From contig JAZQUY010000005.1 in the NCBI GenBank assembly GCA_045631525.1, positions 11,562 through 75,561 on the forward strand: a DNA stretch of 64,000 nt, read 5' to 3'. Of this stretch, positions 7,793 through 14,487 are shown one piece after another (the stretch's first letter is position 1; each line of letters starts with the position of its first letter). The notes under the pieces are model-generated. The model had not been told where the DNA came from. It saw nothing but the letters and a program-made list of their open reading frames with translations, and searched no databases. The position numbers and the translations under genes are program-made. Source of the DNA: SIG440 sp045631525 (GTDB lineage Bacteria > Bacillota > Clostridia > Monoglobales > Monoglobaceae).

Positions 7793-8206
7793 TTATTTTT
7801 CCATAAAATAAACCACTTTTATTTCTGCTTCAAACCTTGCATCAACGCTGCCTGTCTGTGTTATTTCAAAACCCTTTTCAACCGATACAGAAAGTACACG
7901 CCTTGGGCTCTCAAGCTGCGGAAGATTGCTTCTGTCGTCTTGAGCCTTTATCCACTTCTCTATTTCCCCGCACCTTTTTGCTGCCAGGAAATTCTGAGAA
8001 TTTGCTCCGCTGTATTCCTGCCTGATTGCCAAAATAAACTTCGCGTGTCTTATTTGCCCACCGTCTGTATATTCAGTTTCAAGTGTATCCTCTCCGCACA
8101 TAATAAGTGCCGCCGAAAAAGGCTCTTTGTCCAGATAATTTACCATAACACCGCTTTCTGAAAGCTCCGTACAGGTGGAAAAAAATTCTGCCAACTTCCC
8201 AATCAT
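7793..8206 (-). CDS. Phage tail completion / minor capsid protein (Gp11-like)
   Basis: A 137-residue protein in the place of the tail-completion or head-closure partner, directly before the major tail protein. It contains 'GVMVNYLDKEPFSAALI', 'QIRHAKFILAIRQEYSG' and a middle segment 'CGEIEKWIKAQDDRSNLP' typical of the minor capsid protein family that precedes Firmicutes major tail proteins. The C-terminus ends in beta strands ('VDARFEAEIKVVYFMEK'). The ATG at 8206 is preferred: AGAGGAGAG lies 6 bases before it, while the upstream in-frame TTG has none. Confidence 0.65.
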   Translation of the reverse strand: MIGKLAEFFSTCTELSESGVMVNYLDKEPFSAALIMCGEDTLETEYTDGGQIRHAKFILAIRQEYSGANSQNFLAAKRCGEIEKWIKAQDDRSNLPQLESPRRVLSVSVEKGFEITQTGSVDARFEAEIKVVYFMEK

Positions 8207-8227
8207 AAAAAACTCTCCTCTTATCAA

Positions 8228-8551
8228 TTATCTGTACTCATATTCTGCCCTTAGGTGCCAGTGGGGGAAAGTCCCCTTTTCATTTTTGGTGATGGTAGCA
8301 ATTCTTCTGCATTTACCGACAGAAAAATCACTATTCTCCATTTCACCAAAAAAAATCAAATCCCCAACCGAAACACATTCAAGGCACCAAAGTCCAATCC
8401 TGACATCAAAGCTGTCCCGAAGATATACTCCGTCAGCCTTGTTTCTGAGTCTTTCTTTTTTGTAAATCCACGCAGGGCAGCATGCAACCTTTACAAAGTC
8501 ACCGCCTTTTGTTTTTTGAGAAAACACGGTGACAACTCCATTTTCAAGCAT
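8228..8551 (-). CDS. Phage head-tail connector/minor capsid protein (Gp10-like), putative
   Basis: A 107-residue protein between the connector at 8551-8904 and the tail completion protein. It contains 'ADGVYLRDSFDVRIG' and 'GDLIFFGEMEN' and ends with 'HWHLRAEYEYR', typical of small beta-barrel head-closure proteins. Its ATG overlaps the stop of the upstream gene (TAATG), so it is translationally coupled. No catalytic motif is present. The call rests on size, beta content and position; the exact family was not identified. Confidence 0.6.
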   Translation of the reverse strand: MLENGVVTVFSQKTKGGDFVKVACCPAWIYKKERLRNKADGVYLRDSFDVRIGLWCLECVSVGDLIFFGEMENSDFSVGKCRRIATITKNEKGTFPHWHLRAEYEYR

Positions 8552-8904
8552 TACTCCACCCCCGCATAAAGAAGCCCTGTTTTTCCAAGGTGTCCAAGAA
8601 CGATAGTTCTTATCCTTTCCTTGATATTGCCTTCCCGATTAAAGGTAACCGAATAACCATCGACAGTTTCACTTTTTACCGAACTTATATTTTCTTCACG
8701 GTACAGACTTTCTGCTATTTCGCATATGCAAAGCATAACCGCAAGCCTTTCATCAGGAGTAAAATCCTCTTTTTCCAAAAAGCTATCGAGCACTCTTTTT
8801 GCACGGTTTATATAGCGGTCAAAATTTTCTGCAGTGAGGTCTCCCTCATTTTCGCAGCTATATGTATTGTAATAAAAATCAAAGCTTATCTTATCCTTTA
8901 ACAT
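8551..8904 (-). CDS. Phage head-tail connector (adaptor) protein
   Basis: A 117-residue helical protein. It begins 'ISFDFYYNTYSCEN', has a central helix pair ('FDRYINRAKRVLDSFLE', 'LAVMLCICEIAESLYREE') and a C-terminal strand-helix ('VDGYSVTFNREGN', then 'RTIVLGHLG'). This matches small gp6/gp15-like adaptors that dock on the portal after packaging; the 'DGYSVTF' hairpin before the last helix is characteristic. It lies just downstream of the capsid gene and overlaps the 30-residue ORF before it. Confidence 0.7.
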   Translation of the reverse strand: MLKDKISFDFYYNTYSCENEGDLTAENFDRYINRAKRVLDSFLEKEDFTPDERLAVMLCICEIAESLYREENISSVKSETVDGYSVTFNREGNIKERIRTIVLGHLGKTGLLYAGVE

Positions 8905-8983
8905 CCTTGCTGTTCACCGCCTTTTTCTTTTTTGGTTGCTTTGCGGCTGTTTTCTTTTTGTCAACAAGTCCTACAAATCGCAC
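8891..8983 (-). CDS. 30-residue Lys-rich phage ORF between capsid and connector genes
   Basis: A GTG start preceded by GGGAGGA five bases upstream opens a 30-codon frame, beginning MRFVGLVDKKK and ending VNSKDVKG, with nine Lys in its middle. It starts 20 bases after the capsid stop and its end overlaps the ATG of the connector by 14 bases. The strong ribosome binding site and coupling suggest real translation. A short Lys-rich product at this spot could be a capsid-associated or nucleic-acid-contacting peptide; this is inference. It may instead serve mainly as a leader coupling capsid and connector translation. Confidence 0.55.
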   Translation of the reverse strand: MRFVGLVDKKKTAAKQPKKKKAVNSKDVKG

Positions 8984-9003
8984 AACAATCCTCCCGAAAA
9001 GTT

Positions 9004-9879
9004 TTATTTTGTTGCCTTGTGGAGATAAATGCCGTGTGTCTTGTTTTCATAAACATCCGCAATACCATAAGAACGGTAGAAGAACTTCCACGCATCAGAA
9101 ACCTGATTTTCTTCAGGTGTAACAACCTTGCTTACCACATGCTTCTGATACTGGATTGTAGCTGACTTTTCAACCACCATAAAGTTGATGTTCTTGCCGT
9201 TTTCTGCATCCTTTACAAAGTGACCTGCAACCTCACCCTCGGATGAACCATCATAAAGGTTCACTGCAGTATAGAATCTGCTCTGGGGCACCTTTACAAT
9301 CTGCGCAAATGAATCAAGAACCGCCTTTGATTTTGTGGTATCAATATTCATAACGCCGTTATAAAGTACGGGTGTAATAAACAAAATTCTGCTTTCTGTT
9401 GGAACTTCCGCTTCATCCATTGCATTCTGTGCCGCAATAAGTGCCGCAAGTGTATCCTGTGGGTCATCAAGGTCAGCTTCACCCAAACCGATACCACTAA
9501 CCCCTGCATACTGTGCAAAACGGAATGCATCGATTTCAGGTGCCGCTTTTGTTCTGATGAATTCACCCGAGAGCTGACCGAAAGCCACACCTGCTGTCTC
9601 TTCATTGTCCATTGCATCAATGGTAAAGGAACGTCCTCTTTCATAGTTGAATGTAACTGTTTCATTTGTGAGTGTTACATCCCCGCCGATATAACCATTC
9701 TCACGGCTGTAATCCGCAAGACCGTCCATGCTCATCTTGGGAATAATAATCTCGTTTGCATTTGCACCCATTCTCACAAGTCGGCTGTTGCCATCAAGAA
9801 CGGATGTCACTGATGATACCTTGTAAACTTCGTCAAGGGTATCAATATACTTTTTGAATTTTGCAATAGCATTTGCCAT
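9004..9879 (-). CDS. Phage major capsid protein
   Basis: A 291-residue protein placed right after the scaffold, as major capsid genes are. It contains 'GLADYSRENGYIGGDVT', 'FTIDAMDNEETAG', 'RTKAAPEIDAFRFA' and 'NMDEAEVPTESRILFITP' in parts, the pattern of Firmicutes phage coat proteins with an HK97-type fold and no N-terminal delta domain. The absence of a delta domain agrees with the separate scaffold gene. A strong GGAGGAG ribosome binding site precedes ATG. It forms the icosahedral shell that packages DNA. Confidence 0.85.
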   Translation of the reverse strand: MANAIAKFKKYIDTLDEVYKVSSVTSVLDGNSRLVRMGANANEIIIPKMSMDGLADYSRENGYIGGDVTLTNETVTFNYERGRSFTIDAMDNEETAGVAFGQLSGEFIRTKAAPEIDAFRFAQYAGVSGIGLGEADLDDPQDTLAALIAAQNAMDEAEVPTESRILFITPVLYNGVMNIDTTKSKAVLDSFAQIVKVPQSRFYTAVNLYDGSSEGEVAGHFVKDAENGKNINFMVVEKSATIQYQKHVVSKVVTPEENQVSDAWKFFYRSYGIADVYENKTHGIYLHKATK

Positions 9880-9902
9880 AAACTTTCTCCTCCAAATCTA
9901 CT

Positions 9903-10460
9903 TTACTCAGCAGGAAGCCCCATAATTTCACGAATTTCACCTTTTTCAAGCTCGCCGCCAAACCCCATGGTTGAGGCAACAATATGAGGCACCTCTGTCT
10001 TTTGGTCAAACAGATTCTCTGCTGATGTAAGCTGAGCAAAAATTTCGCTGTCACTTCTTTCCTGGTTTTCAGGGTTTTCAAGAGCCTTTGAAAATTCCTC
10101 AAAAACTCCTTTTTCGGTGAAAGCATTGAGGAACTTTGCCTCACCCACAACCGCAGCAAATCTGTTTTTCATTTCCTCGGCTCTCTTTTGTTTTTCTGAC
10201 TGAATATCCCTCTCGTCAATGACTTTTTGCAGCTCGTCTATTTTCATTTTCATTTCTTCTGCCTCACACTGACTGTTTTTAAGGTCCTCCATCAGTCCCT
10301 CAAGTTCCGCCACTTTTTTATTGGCGGCATCAAGAGCCACCAGTGTTTCCTGTCCATCGTTTTTTGCTTTTCCGATGTCAGAAGAATTTATATCCAGAAT
10401 TTTTTTCAGCTGTTCGTCTGTTATTCCGTCAATAATTCCTCTCAAATCCTCTCTTGTCAT
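9903..10460 (-). CDS. Phage capsid scaffold protein (GP20 family)
   Basis: A 185-residue acidic coiled-coil protein. Residues ~1-25 ('MTREDLRGIIDGITDEQ') and the long Glu/Lys-rich helix over ~35-105 are typical of the phage minor structural GP20/scaffold family. The C-terminal ~35 residues hold 'ASTMGFGGE' close to the coat-binding tail. Scaffold guides capsid assembly and is lost before packaging. The start at 10460 is selected because AAGGAG lies 8 bases upstream; a longer frame exists but includes the hairpin region and has no ribosome binding site. Confidence 0.8.
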   Translation of the reverse strand: MTREDLRGIIDGITDEQLKKILDINSSDIGKAKNDGQETLVALDAANKKVAELEGLMEDLKNSQCEAEEMKMKIDELQKVIDERDIQSEKQKRAEEMKNRFAAVVGEAKFLNAFTEKGVFEEFSKALENPENQERSDSEIFAQLTSAENLFDQKTEVPHIVASTMGFGGELEKGEIREIMGLPAE

Positions 10461-10480
10461 AGCTATAACTCCTTCCTTTT

Positions 10481-10500
10481 GAAAAATCCGAAGACTTTTC
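10481..10500 (-). other. UUCG-tetraloop hairpin between portal and scaffold genes
   Basis: On the minus strand GAAAAGTC-TTCG-GATTTTTC forms an 8-bp stem (one G-U) closed by a C(UUCG)G tetraloop, a very stable RNA motif. It is followed by AAAAGGAAGGAG, the scaffold ribosome binding site region, and not by a T-run, so it is unlikely to be a terminator. It may block 3'-5' decay or mark a processing site separating low-copy portal from high-copy scaffold/capsid messages. Confidence 0.55.
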
Positions 10501-10573
10501 AAAAATGCTTTTCGGTTTTTTATCGCAGTTCCCTCTGCAAGCATCCGTAGTTTATCGTCATTGCGGACAAATT

Positions 10574-11902
10574 TTATTTATTTAAAATACTTTTCTTTGC
10601 AGTGTCCTCGTCCTCGCCAAAATACCACATACGGAACTCCCAGGGTGCCATAATTCCCGCATCCACCAAAGCCTGCTTTTCCTCAAACTGGGTTTTGCGG
10701 TCTGCTTCAATGCTGTCATCAAAATCAAATGATACCGAACACTCTCCCTTTGGCGCCAAATCATAAAGTGTGCACCACACATCCATAGCATACACAAGCT
10801 CAAGAAGTGCCTTTTTCAGTGCCTTCTGGTTGTCCGAAACCGTGGCATAGCTTCTCTGCTTTGATGCCCTGATTTCTTCTGCGGTCTTTTGGGTGTCATT
10901 TATCTCGGAAATTGTTCCATAGGCAAAACCGCAATTAAATTCAATTTGCCTAAAAATTCGGTTTAAGCCTTTTGCAATTTCATCAATTCTGATTTTTGGC
11001 GACCATTCACGGAAGAAATCCATATCGTCAACATCCAGCGTGCGATAAAGTCTTTTGTCGGGAAGACTTGGCTTTCCGTTTTTATCACGCTTAAAGGCCA
11101 TAGCATTTGCAATAAGTGCCCTTTCGCCGCTTTCAAATTCCCACAAAAGTCTTTCATACTGACGGTTTGCATCCTCAATAAGATTTACCGCATTGGCATA
11201 AACCGAAACACCAAGTGGCGATGACGAGTCGATGCAGTTGGCAATTGCAGGTTTGAAATATCCAAAAAGCGGATTTTTCACGTTCCCGATAGAGATTTTT
11301 TCTGCCAAATCCTGCCACTCTGGAACATCTTCCAAAGAAATTGGATTCCCAAGATTATCCCTTGTCCTCGAAAAGAACGCCTTGTTTGAAATCTCATATG
11401 TATCGCCCACAAAGCTGTGTTTTTCAAGCCTTGTATAAAATCCGCCGTCACGGGTAATTGTCTGGATAAAAACAGCACCTCGGATGTTTCCTGATTCGTC
11501 AAATGCAGTGGGCAAAAATTTATCCGCCTGAATGAAATCCACCAAAATTTTTTCCTTTGAAACATAAGGCTTCATCACAAGTCCACCTTTGGCACAGCCA
11601 TATTCCACAGGAATTCTTATATTTTCAATAATACTCTTATATGTTTCATTAAGAAACTCTGCCCTTTTGCTGCCCGAAATCACCGAGTTCATTTCCACCG
11701 TAATAAGCCTTGCCATTTCAAAAGCAATAGCCGTGGGCAAATGAAGACCGTCTTCTTCCTCATACATCTCTCTCCAGACCGAAAGAGCAGTGCTCATTTC
11801 GTCTGATACCGCAATTTCCGAAGAAATCGCTTTCCGTACCGAATTTTTATCAAACATACTTCCTATCACCTTTCCAAAAAAATTCTTTATTTCTTCAAAC
11901 AA
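10574..11902 (-). CDS. Phage portal protein (SPP1 Gp6-like)
   Basis: A 442-residue protein following the large terminase. It has the portal features 'HLPTAIAFEMARLITVEMN', 'YGCAKGGLVMKPYVS', 'IQADKFLPTAFDESG', and a C-terminal helix-rich part with 'GTISEINDTQKTAEEI' followed by 'VSDNQKALKKALLEL'. The dodecameric portal is the DNA gate at one capsid vertex and the dock for the terminase. The start is TTG with GGAGG seven bases upstream. No minor head (MuF-like) protein gene follows before the scaffold, which is unusual for SPP1-like modules. Confidence 0.85.
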   Translation of the reverse strand: MFEEIKNFFGKVIGSMFDKNSVRKAISSEIAVSDEMSTALSVWREMYEEEDGLHLPTAIAFEMARLITVEMNSVISGSKRAEFLNETYKSIIENIRIPVEYGCAKGGLVMKPYVSKEKILVDFIQADKFLPTAFDESGNIRGAVFIQTITRDGGFYTRLEKHSFVGDTYEISNKAFFSRTRDNLGNPISLEDVPEWQDLAEKISIGNVKNPLFGYFKPAIANCIDSSSPLGVSVYANAVNLIEDANRQYERLLWEFESGERALIANAMAFKRDKNGKPSLPDKRLYRTLDVDDMDFFREWSPKIRIDEIAKGLNRIFRQIEFNCGFAYGTISEINDTQKTAEEIRASKQRSYATVSDNQKALKKALLELVYAMDVWCTLYDLAPKGECSVSFDFDDSIEADRKTQFEEKQALVDAGIMAPWEFRMWYFGEDEDTAKKSILNK

Positions 11903-11920
11903 ATTTTTTCCTCCTCACTT

Positions 11921-13123
11921 TTAAAGAAGCCTTTTTTTCGCAACTGTAAAGCAAAAATATCTTATATCATCCATAGCATGGTCAAACTCTTTGAGAACCT
12001 TGTCCTCCTGAGATTCCCCATCCCACGAATAACTCCCGAATTCACGGATGGCATCCTCGCAGCTTTCGTGAATCAAGAGCTTTCCGCTTTGGAGCAGTGT
12101 CCCCGTTACTCTTATTCCATCAAGAACACTGTTGTCTGCTTTTCGCACGCTGAACTCTCCATGCCGTCTTATTGTAGCAATAAAGCTTGCGGCTGACGGG
12201 TCTATTATTACCCCTTTTATCGGAAAGCCCTCCGCTAAATTTTTGAGCCTTTCATAATATTCCTCATCAGTAAGCAGCATTTTTTGTGCCTTTCCCGAAT
12301 AATAGCTCTCCTTTATTCTGACTGCACAGTTGTCATCAAGCCTCCAAAGCCCCATACTGCACGGATTAAGAGTTCCATAGTCTATGGATATATAATATTC
12401 TTCATTTCCAGAGGGCTTCGGTATTTCGCTGACAGTGTGTACATCCTTATCAAACATAGGATAAACAAGTCCCTCTGCACTGCACCACTCACCCAAAATA
12501 AACCTCTTATAAAAAACCCCCGTATATTCCTTTTTCAGTTCCTCAACATAGGCAGGGTCCAAAAAGGTGTTATCGTCAATGAGAAACTCCATCAAAAAGA
12601 AATCAAGCTCGCTTCGTCTGTCAATATATTTCACTTTAAACCAATGATTCGGGTTATCAGGATTTGTAGTGCCAAAAAGCTTTGCGCCCTTCTCCGAAAG
12701 TCTTGAAAGCAGCATGCTGAAAAATTCTTCGGTAAAAAGTGTAACCTCATCACAATATGCCCCTTGAAGTGTCATTCCTCGGATCTTGCTTTCTGCCCCC
12801 GCATCATTCACACCCTCAAGGTATATCTTTCTTCCATAAAGAGTTCCCTCTTTTTTTGATATGGAATAGCTGAAATTGTTTTTCCCCGCCAACGTTTCAA
12901 GCAAATCAAGACAGTTTCGCTTTAAGGTAGTAAGGGTTTTTGCCGTCATAAGATACGCTTTGTCCTTTGGCATATTCCTTATCCACACACACCAAAGCAC
13001 AAGGCTTATCCATGTTTTTCCTGAACGGACGCTTCCATGCAGAATGTTTATTCTCTTGAGCCCACCTTTTGCAATCTCCATAAGCTCATTTTGTTTGTCA
13101 GTAAGATTTTTGTATTTCCTCAT
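11921..13123 (-). CDS. terL: Phage terminase large subunit, PBSX family
   Basis: A 400-residue packaging ATPase/nuclease. Walker A is GSVRSGKT at residues 30-37 and Walker B GAYCDEV at 121-127. A coupling motif region 'KLFGTTNPDNPNHW' follows around 150. The C-terminal RNase H-like nuclease has acidic residues in 'YISIDYGTLNP', near residue 246, and in 'GVIIDPSAAS'. It is the motor that threads DNA through the portal; PBSX-type enzymes are often associated with headful packaging or, in PBSX itself, host DNA packaging. The ribosome binding site is weak; expression may depend on the gene just upstream. Confidence 0.9.
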   Translation of the reverse strand: MRKYKNLTDKQNELMEIAKGGLKRINILHGSVRSGKTWISLVLWCVWIRNMPKDKAYLMTAKTLTTLKRNCLDLLETLAGKNNFSYSISKKEGTLYGRKIYLEGVNDAGAESKIRGMTLQGAYCDEVTLFTEEFFSMLLSRLSEKGAKLFGTTNPDNPNHWFKVKYIDRRSELDFFLMEFLIDDNTFLDPAYVEELKKEYTGVFYKRFILGEWCSAEGLVYPMFDKDVHTVSEIPKPSGNEEYYISIDYGTLNPCSMGLWRLDDNCAVRIKESYYSGKAQKMLLTDEEYYERLKNLAEGFPIKGVIIDPSAASFIATIRRHGEFSVRKADNSVLDGIRVTGTLLQSGKLLIHESCEDAIREFGSYSWDGESQEDKVLKEFDHAMDDIRYFCFTVAKKRLL

Positions 13124-13134
13124 TTTTATATTTT

Positions 13135-13401
13135 CTATCTCACATCCTCAAAATCATCAAATAATGTGGCAAGAGTTCCGTCAAGGGATTTGTCCTTTTC
13201 GTCAGCCCCGAATTTGTCAATCAAAGTTCCCATCACAGATGAGAGTTGATTAAGCGGTGCACTTGATATTCTTTCAGGATTCCCTATCTCCTGAAGTATT
13301 GTATCAATCAGCCTGCAGGCATCCTTTTTCTTTCGGTAAATATACTCGCTTATCACATTCTTCTCATCAAAACCCTCTTCACCGCATTTCGGTTTTTCCA
13401 C
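13135..13401 (-). CDS. Putative small terminase subunit-like protein
   Basis: An 88-residue protein immediately upstream of terL. It contains a helical segment 'NVISEYIYRKKKDACRLID' and 'SAPLNQLSSVMGTLIDKFG', which resembles the C-terminal oligomerisation part of small terminase proteins; a clear N-terminal helix-turn-helix is missing. The start is uncertain: a GTG at 13401 has GAGG eight bases upstream and is preferred over TTGs further up with no ribosome binding site. If it is TerS it is a short version, lacking most of the DNA-recognition domain. The assignment rests mainly on position. Confidence 0.5.
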   Translation of the reverse strand: MEKPKCGEEGFDEKNVISEYIYRKKKDACRLIDTILQEIGNPERISSAPLNQLSSVMGTLIDKFGADEKDKSLDGTLATLFDDFEDVR

Positions 13402-13442
13402 CCTTGCCACCTCGCATTCCTTCAACAAACAAGCTTAACTGT

Positions 13443-13471
13443 ATTATAGTCCGGACAATTTATCCAAAACA
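13443..13471 (-). promoter_or_regulatory. Putative activated late promoter upstream of the terminase genes
   Basis: On the minus strand TATAAT (13443-13448) lies 17 bases after TGTTTT (13466-13471), a very poor -35. The perfect 8-bp palindrome GTCCGGAC (13449-13456) abuts the -10. The site sits directly between the late-regulator gene and the terminase genes, as in phages where a RinA/ArpU-type activator turns on packaging and structural genes. Activation is inferred. Confidence 0.45.
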
Positions 13472-13485
13472 GACCATTTTTGTGA

Positions 13486-13854
13486 TTATATGTCATTTTT
13501 GTGTTTTTCCAGATACCTCGCAGCAATTTTCCTCACACCCTCTTCGCTGTTGTAACCACCAGTCATATAGGAGACCTTTTTCCATGACATACATTTCACA
13601 TAGCGATAATAAAAAATCTGTCTGGTTAAGCTGTCATCAATGGACTCAAGAAACTTGTCAATACGTTTTTTGAGTTCACTGCACTTTCTGATTTTGTTCA
13701 CAATTCTCTGTTCCCGTTCTCTGATATTTGTGACCGCAAAAGCTCCCTTGTGTTCATTTTGCCGTGCCTCTATTTTGAGGTTTACAAGCTCCTCGGTGTC
13801 ATTCATAATCTCCCTGTTAAGATAATAAATCTGCATAAGTTCTTTTTTTGTCAT
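13486..13854 (-). CDS. Late transcription regulator, RinA/ArpU-like (sigma-70 region 4-type HTH)
   Basis: A 122-residue protein. It has an N-terminal helix 'MTKKELMQIYYLNREI', a central charged coiled coil (~20-75), and a C-terminal helix-turn-helix in 'SLTRQIFYYRYVKCMSWKKVS', then 'GGYNSEEGVRKIAARYL' like sigma region 4. Small proteins of this kind just upstream of terS control late transcription in Firmicutes phages. GAGGAG seven bases before the ATG supports the start. A weak-35 promoter lies immediately downstream. The regulated targets are inferred from position. Confidence 0.7.
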   Translation of the reverse strand: MTKKELMQIYYLNREIMNDTEELVNLKIEARQNEHKGAFAVTNIREREQRIVNKIRKCSELKKRIDKFLESIDDSLTRQIFYYRYVKCMSWKKVSYMTGGYNSEEGVRKIAARYLEKHKNDI

Positions 13855-13866
13855 AAAAACATCTCC

Positions 13867-14052
13867 TCAATCTCTGCCGTAATATTTTGCTCTGCATTTA
13901 AGACTACAAAAACATCTTCCAAATCTATCTGCTATTTTGTAATCATCAAATTCATCAAATGTTTCTCCACACACCTCACAAAAAAATATTTTTTTACTCT
14001 CCTGTTTACCAAATTTCAAAATTTTTAAAATATTGGGGTGCTCTGTCTCCAT
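13867..14052 (-). CDS. Small Cys-rich zinc-binding protein
   Basis: A 61-residue protein with 'FFCEVCGETFDEFDDY' (CxxC) and 'CFCSLKCRAKYYGRD' (CxxxC), so four to five Cys that could hold one zinc ion in a ribbon- or TRASH-like finger. It lies between the Cro-like gene and the late regulator and overlaps the former by 47 bases in another frame. The start ATG has only a weak ribosome binding site, so translation may be coupled; an internal start after CAGGAGAG is also thinkable. Function unknown; a nucleic-acid or protein-binding adaptor is plausible. Confidence 0.55.
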   Translation of the reverse strand: METEHPNILKILKFGKQESKKIFFCEVCGETFDEFDDYKIADRFGRCFCSLKCRAKYYGRD

Positions 14053-14296
14053 TTTTCACTGCCTGCCACCTTTTTTTGTTTCCTTTAGGAAACTTTTCTC
14101 CAAAAAAAATAAGCATTATTTCTCGCCTGTCAAGCTCCAGAATCTTCGAAATTTGCTGAATTTCAAACAATGTGAATTCAGATATTCCCCCAAGCCGACA
14201 AGACAGAACAATCTTGTTAAGCGGTATTCTTTCAGCAAGCTCTCCCACCGAAAAACCCCTTTTCGACATAATCTTTTTCAACAACTTTCTATTCAC
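14006..14296 (-). CDS. Cro-like HTH DNA-binding protein
   Basis: A 96-residue protein with an XRE-type helix-turn-helix near the N-terminus: 'KKIMSKRGFSVGELAERI' then 'LSCRLGGISEFTLFEIQQIS' and 'LELDRREIMLIFF'. It starts at GTG 14296 because GGAGGTGAG lies just upstream; the longer frame has no ribosome binding site. It is the first gene of the leftward operon, opposite the divergent XRE gene, the classic CI/Cro arrangement. The basic C-terminal tail (GNKKRWQAVKNGDR) overlaps the start of the next gene. It probably acts at the shared control region. Confidence 0.7.
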   Translation of the reverse strand: MNRKLLKKIMSKRGFSVGELAERIPLNKIVLSCRLGGISEFTLFEIQQISKILELDRREIMLIFFGEKFPKGNKKRWQAVKNGDRAPQYFKNFEIW

Positions 14297-14328
14297 TTTC
14301 TCACCTCCCATTTTGAATTTCGATTTAG

Positions 14329-14357
14329 ATATTACCATTATTTTACATTTTTGTCAA
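14329..14357 (-). promoter_or_regulatory. Sigma-A promoter for the leftward phage operon (proximal)
   Basis: On the minus strand TTGACA (14352-14357), a 17-base spacer and TAATAT (14329-14334). This is a near-consensus vegetative promoter reading into the Cro-like gene, whose start is about 30 bases downstream. Confidence 0.65.
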
Positions 14358-14361
14358 GGCG

Positions 14362-14390
14362 TTATTAACATTTTTTTACTTTTATGTCAA
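14362..14390 (-). promoter_or_regulatory. Second, upstream sigma-A promoter for the leftward phage operon
   Basis: On the minus strand TTGACA (14385-14390), 17 bases, TAATAA (14362-14367). It is in tandem with the proximal promoter at a 33-base step, and the plus-strand sequences around both -35 boxes match at 11 of 13 positions, so both could bind the same repressor. Confidence 0.5.
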
Positions 14391-14396
14391 ATGTAG

Positions 14397-14425
14397 TTGC
14401 AAATTTGGAAATCCTGTGATATAAT
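14397..14425 (+). promoter_or_regulatory. Promoter for the divergent XRE repressor
   Basis: TTGCAA (14397-14402), 17 bases and TATAAT (14420-14425) with an extended TGn element before the -10. It is back to back with the leftward promoters, only 6 bases from the outer -35, so occupation of one should affect the other. Confidence 0.65.
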
Positions 14426-14487
14426 ATGTCCGCAAAAGTTTTTTGCTAAACAGCTTCAAATTCACGCAATATGAAAGGATGAAAAAT

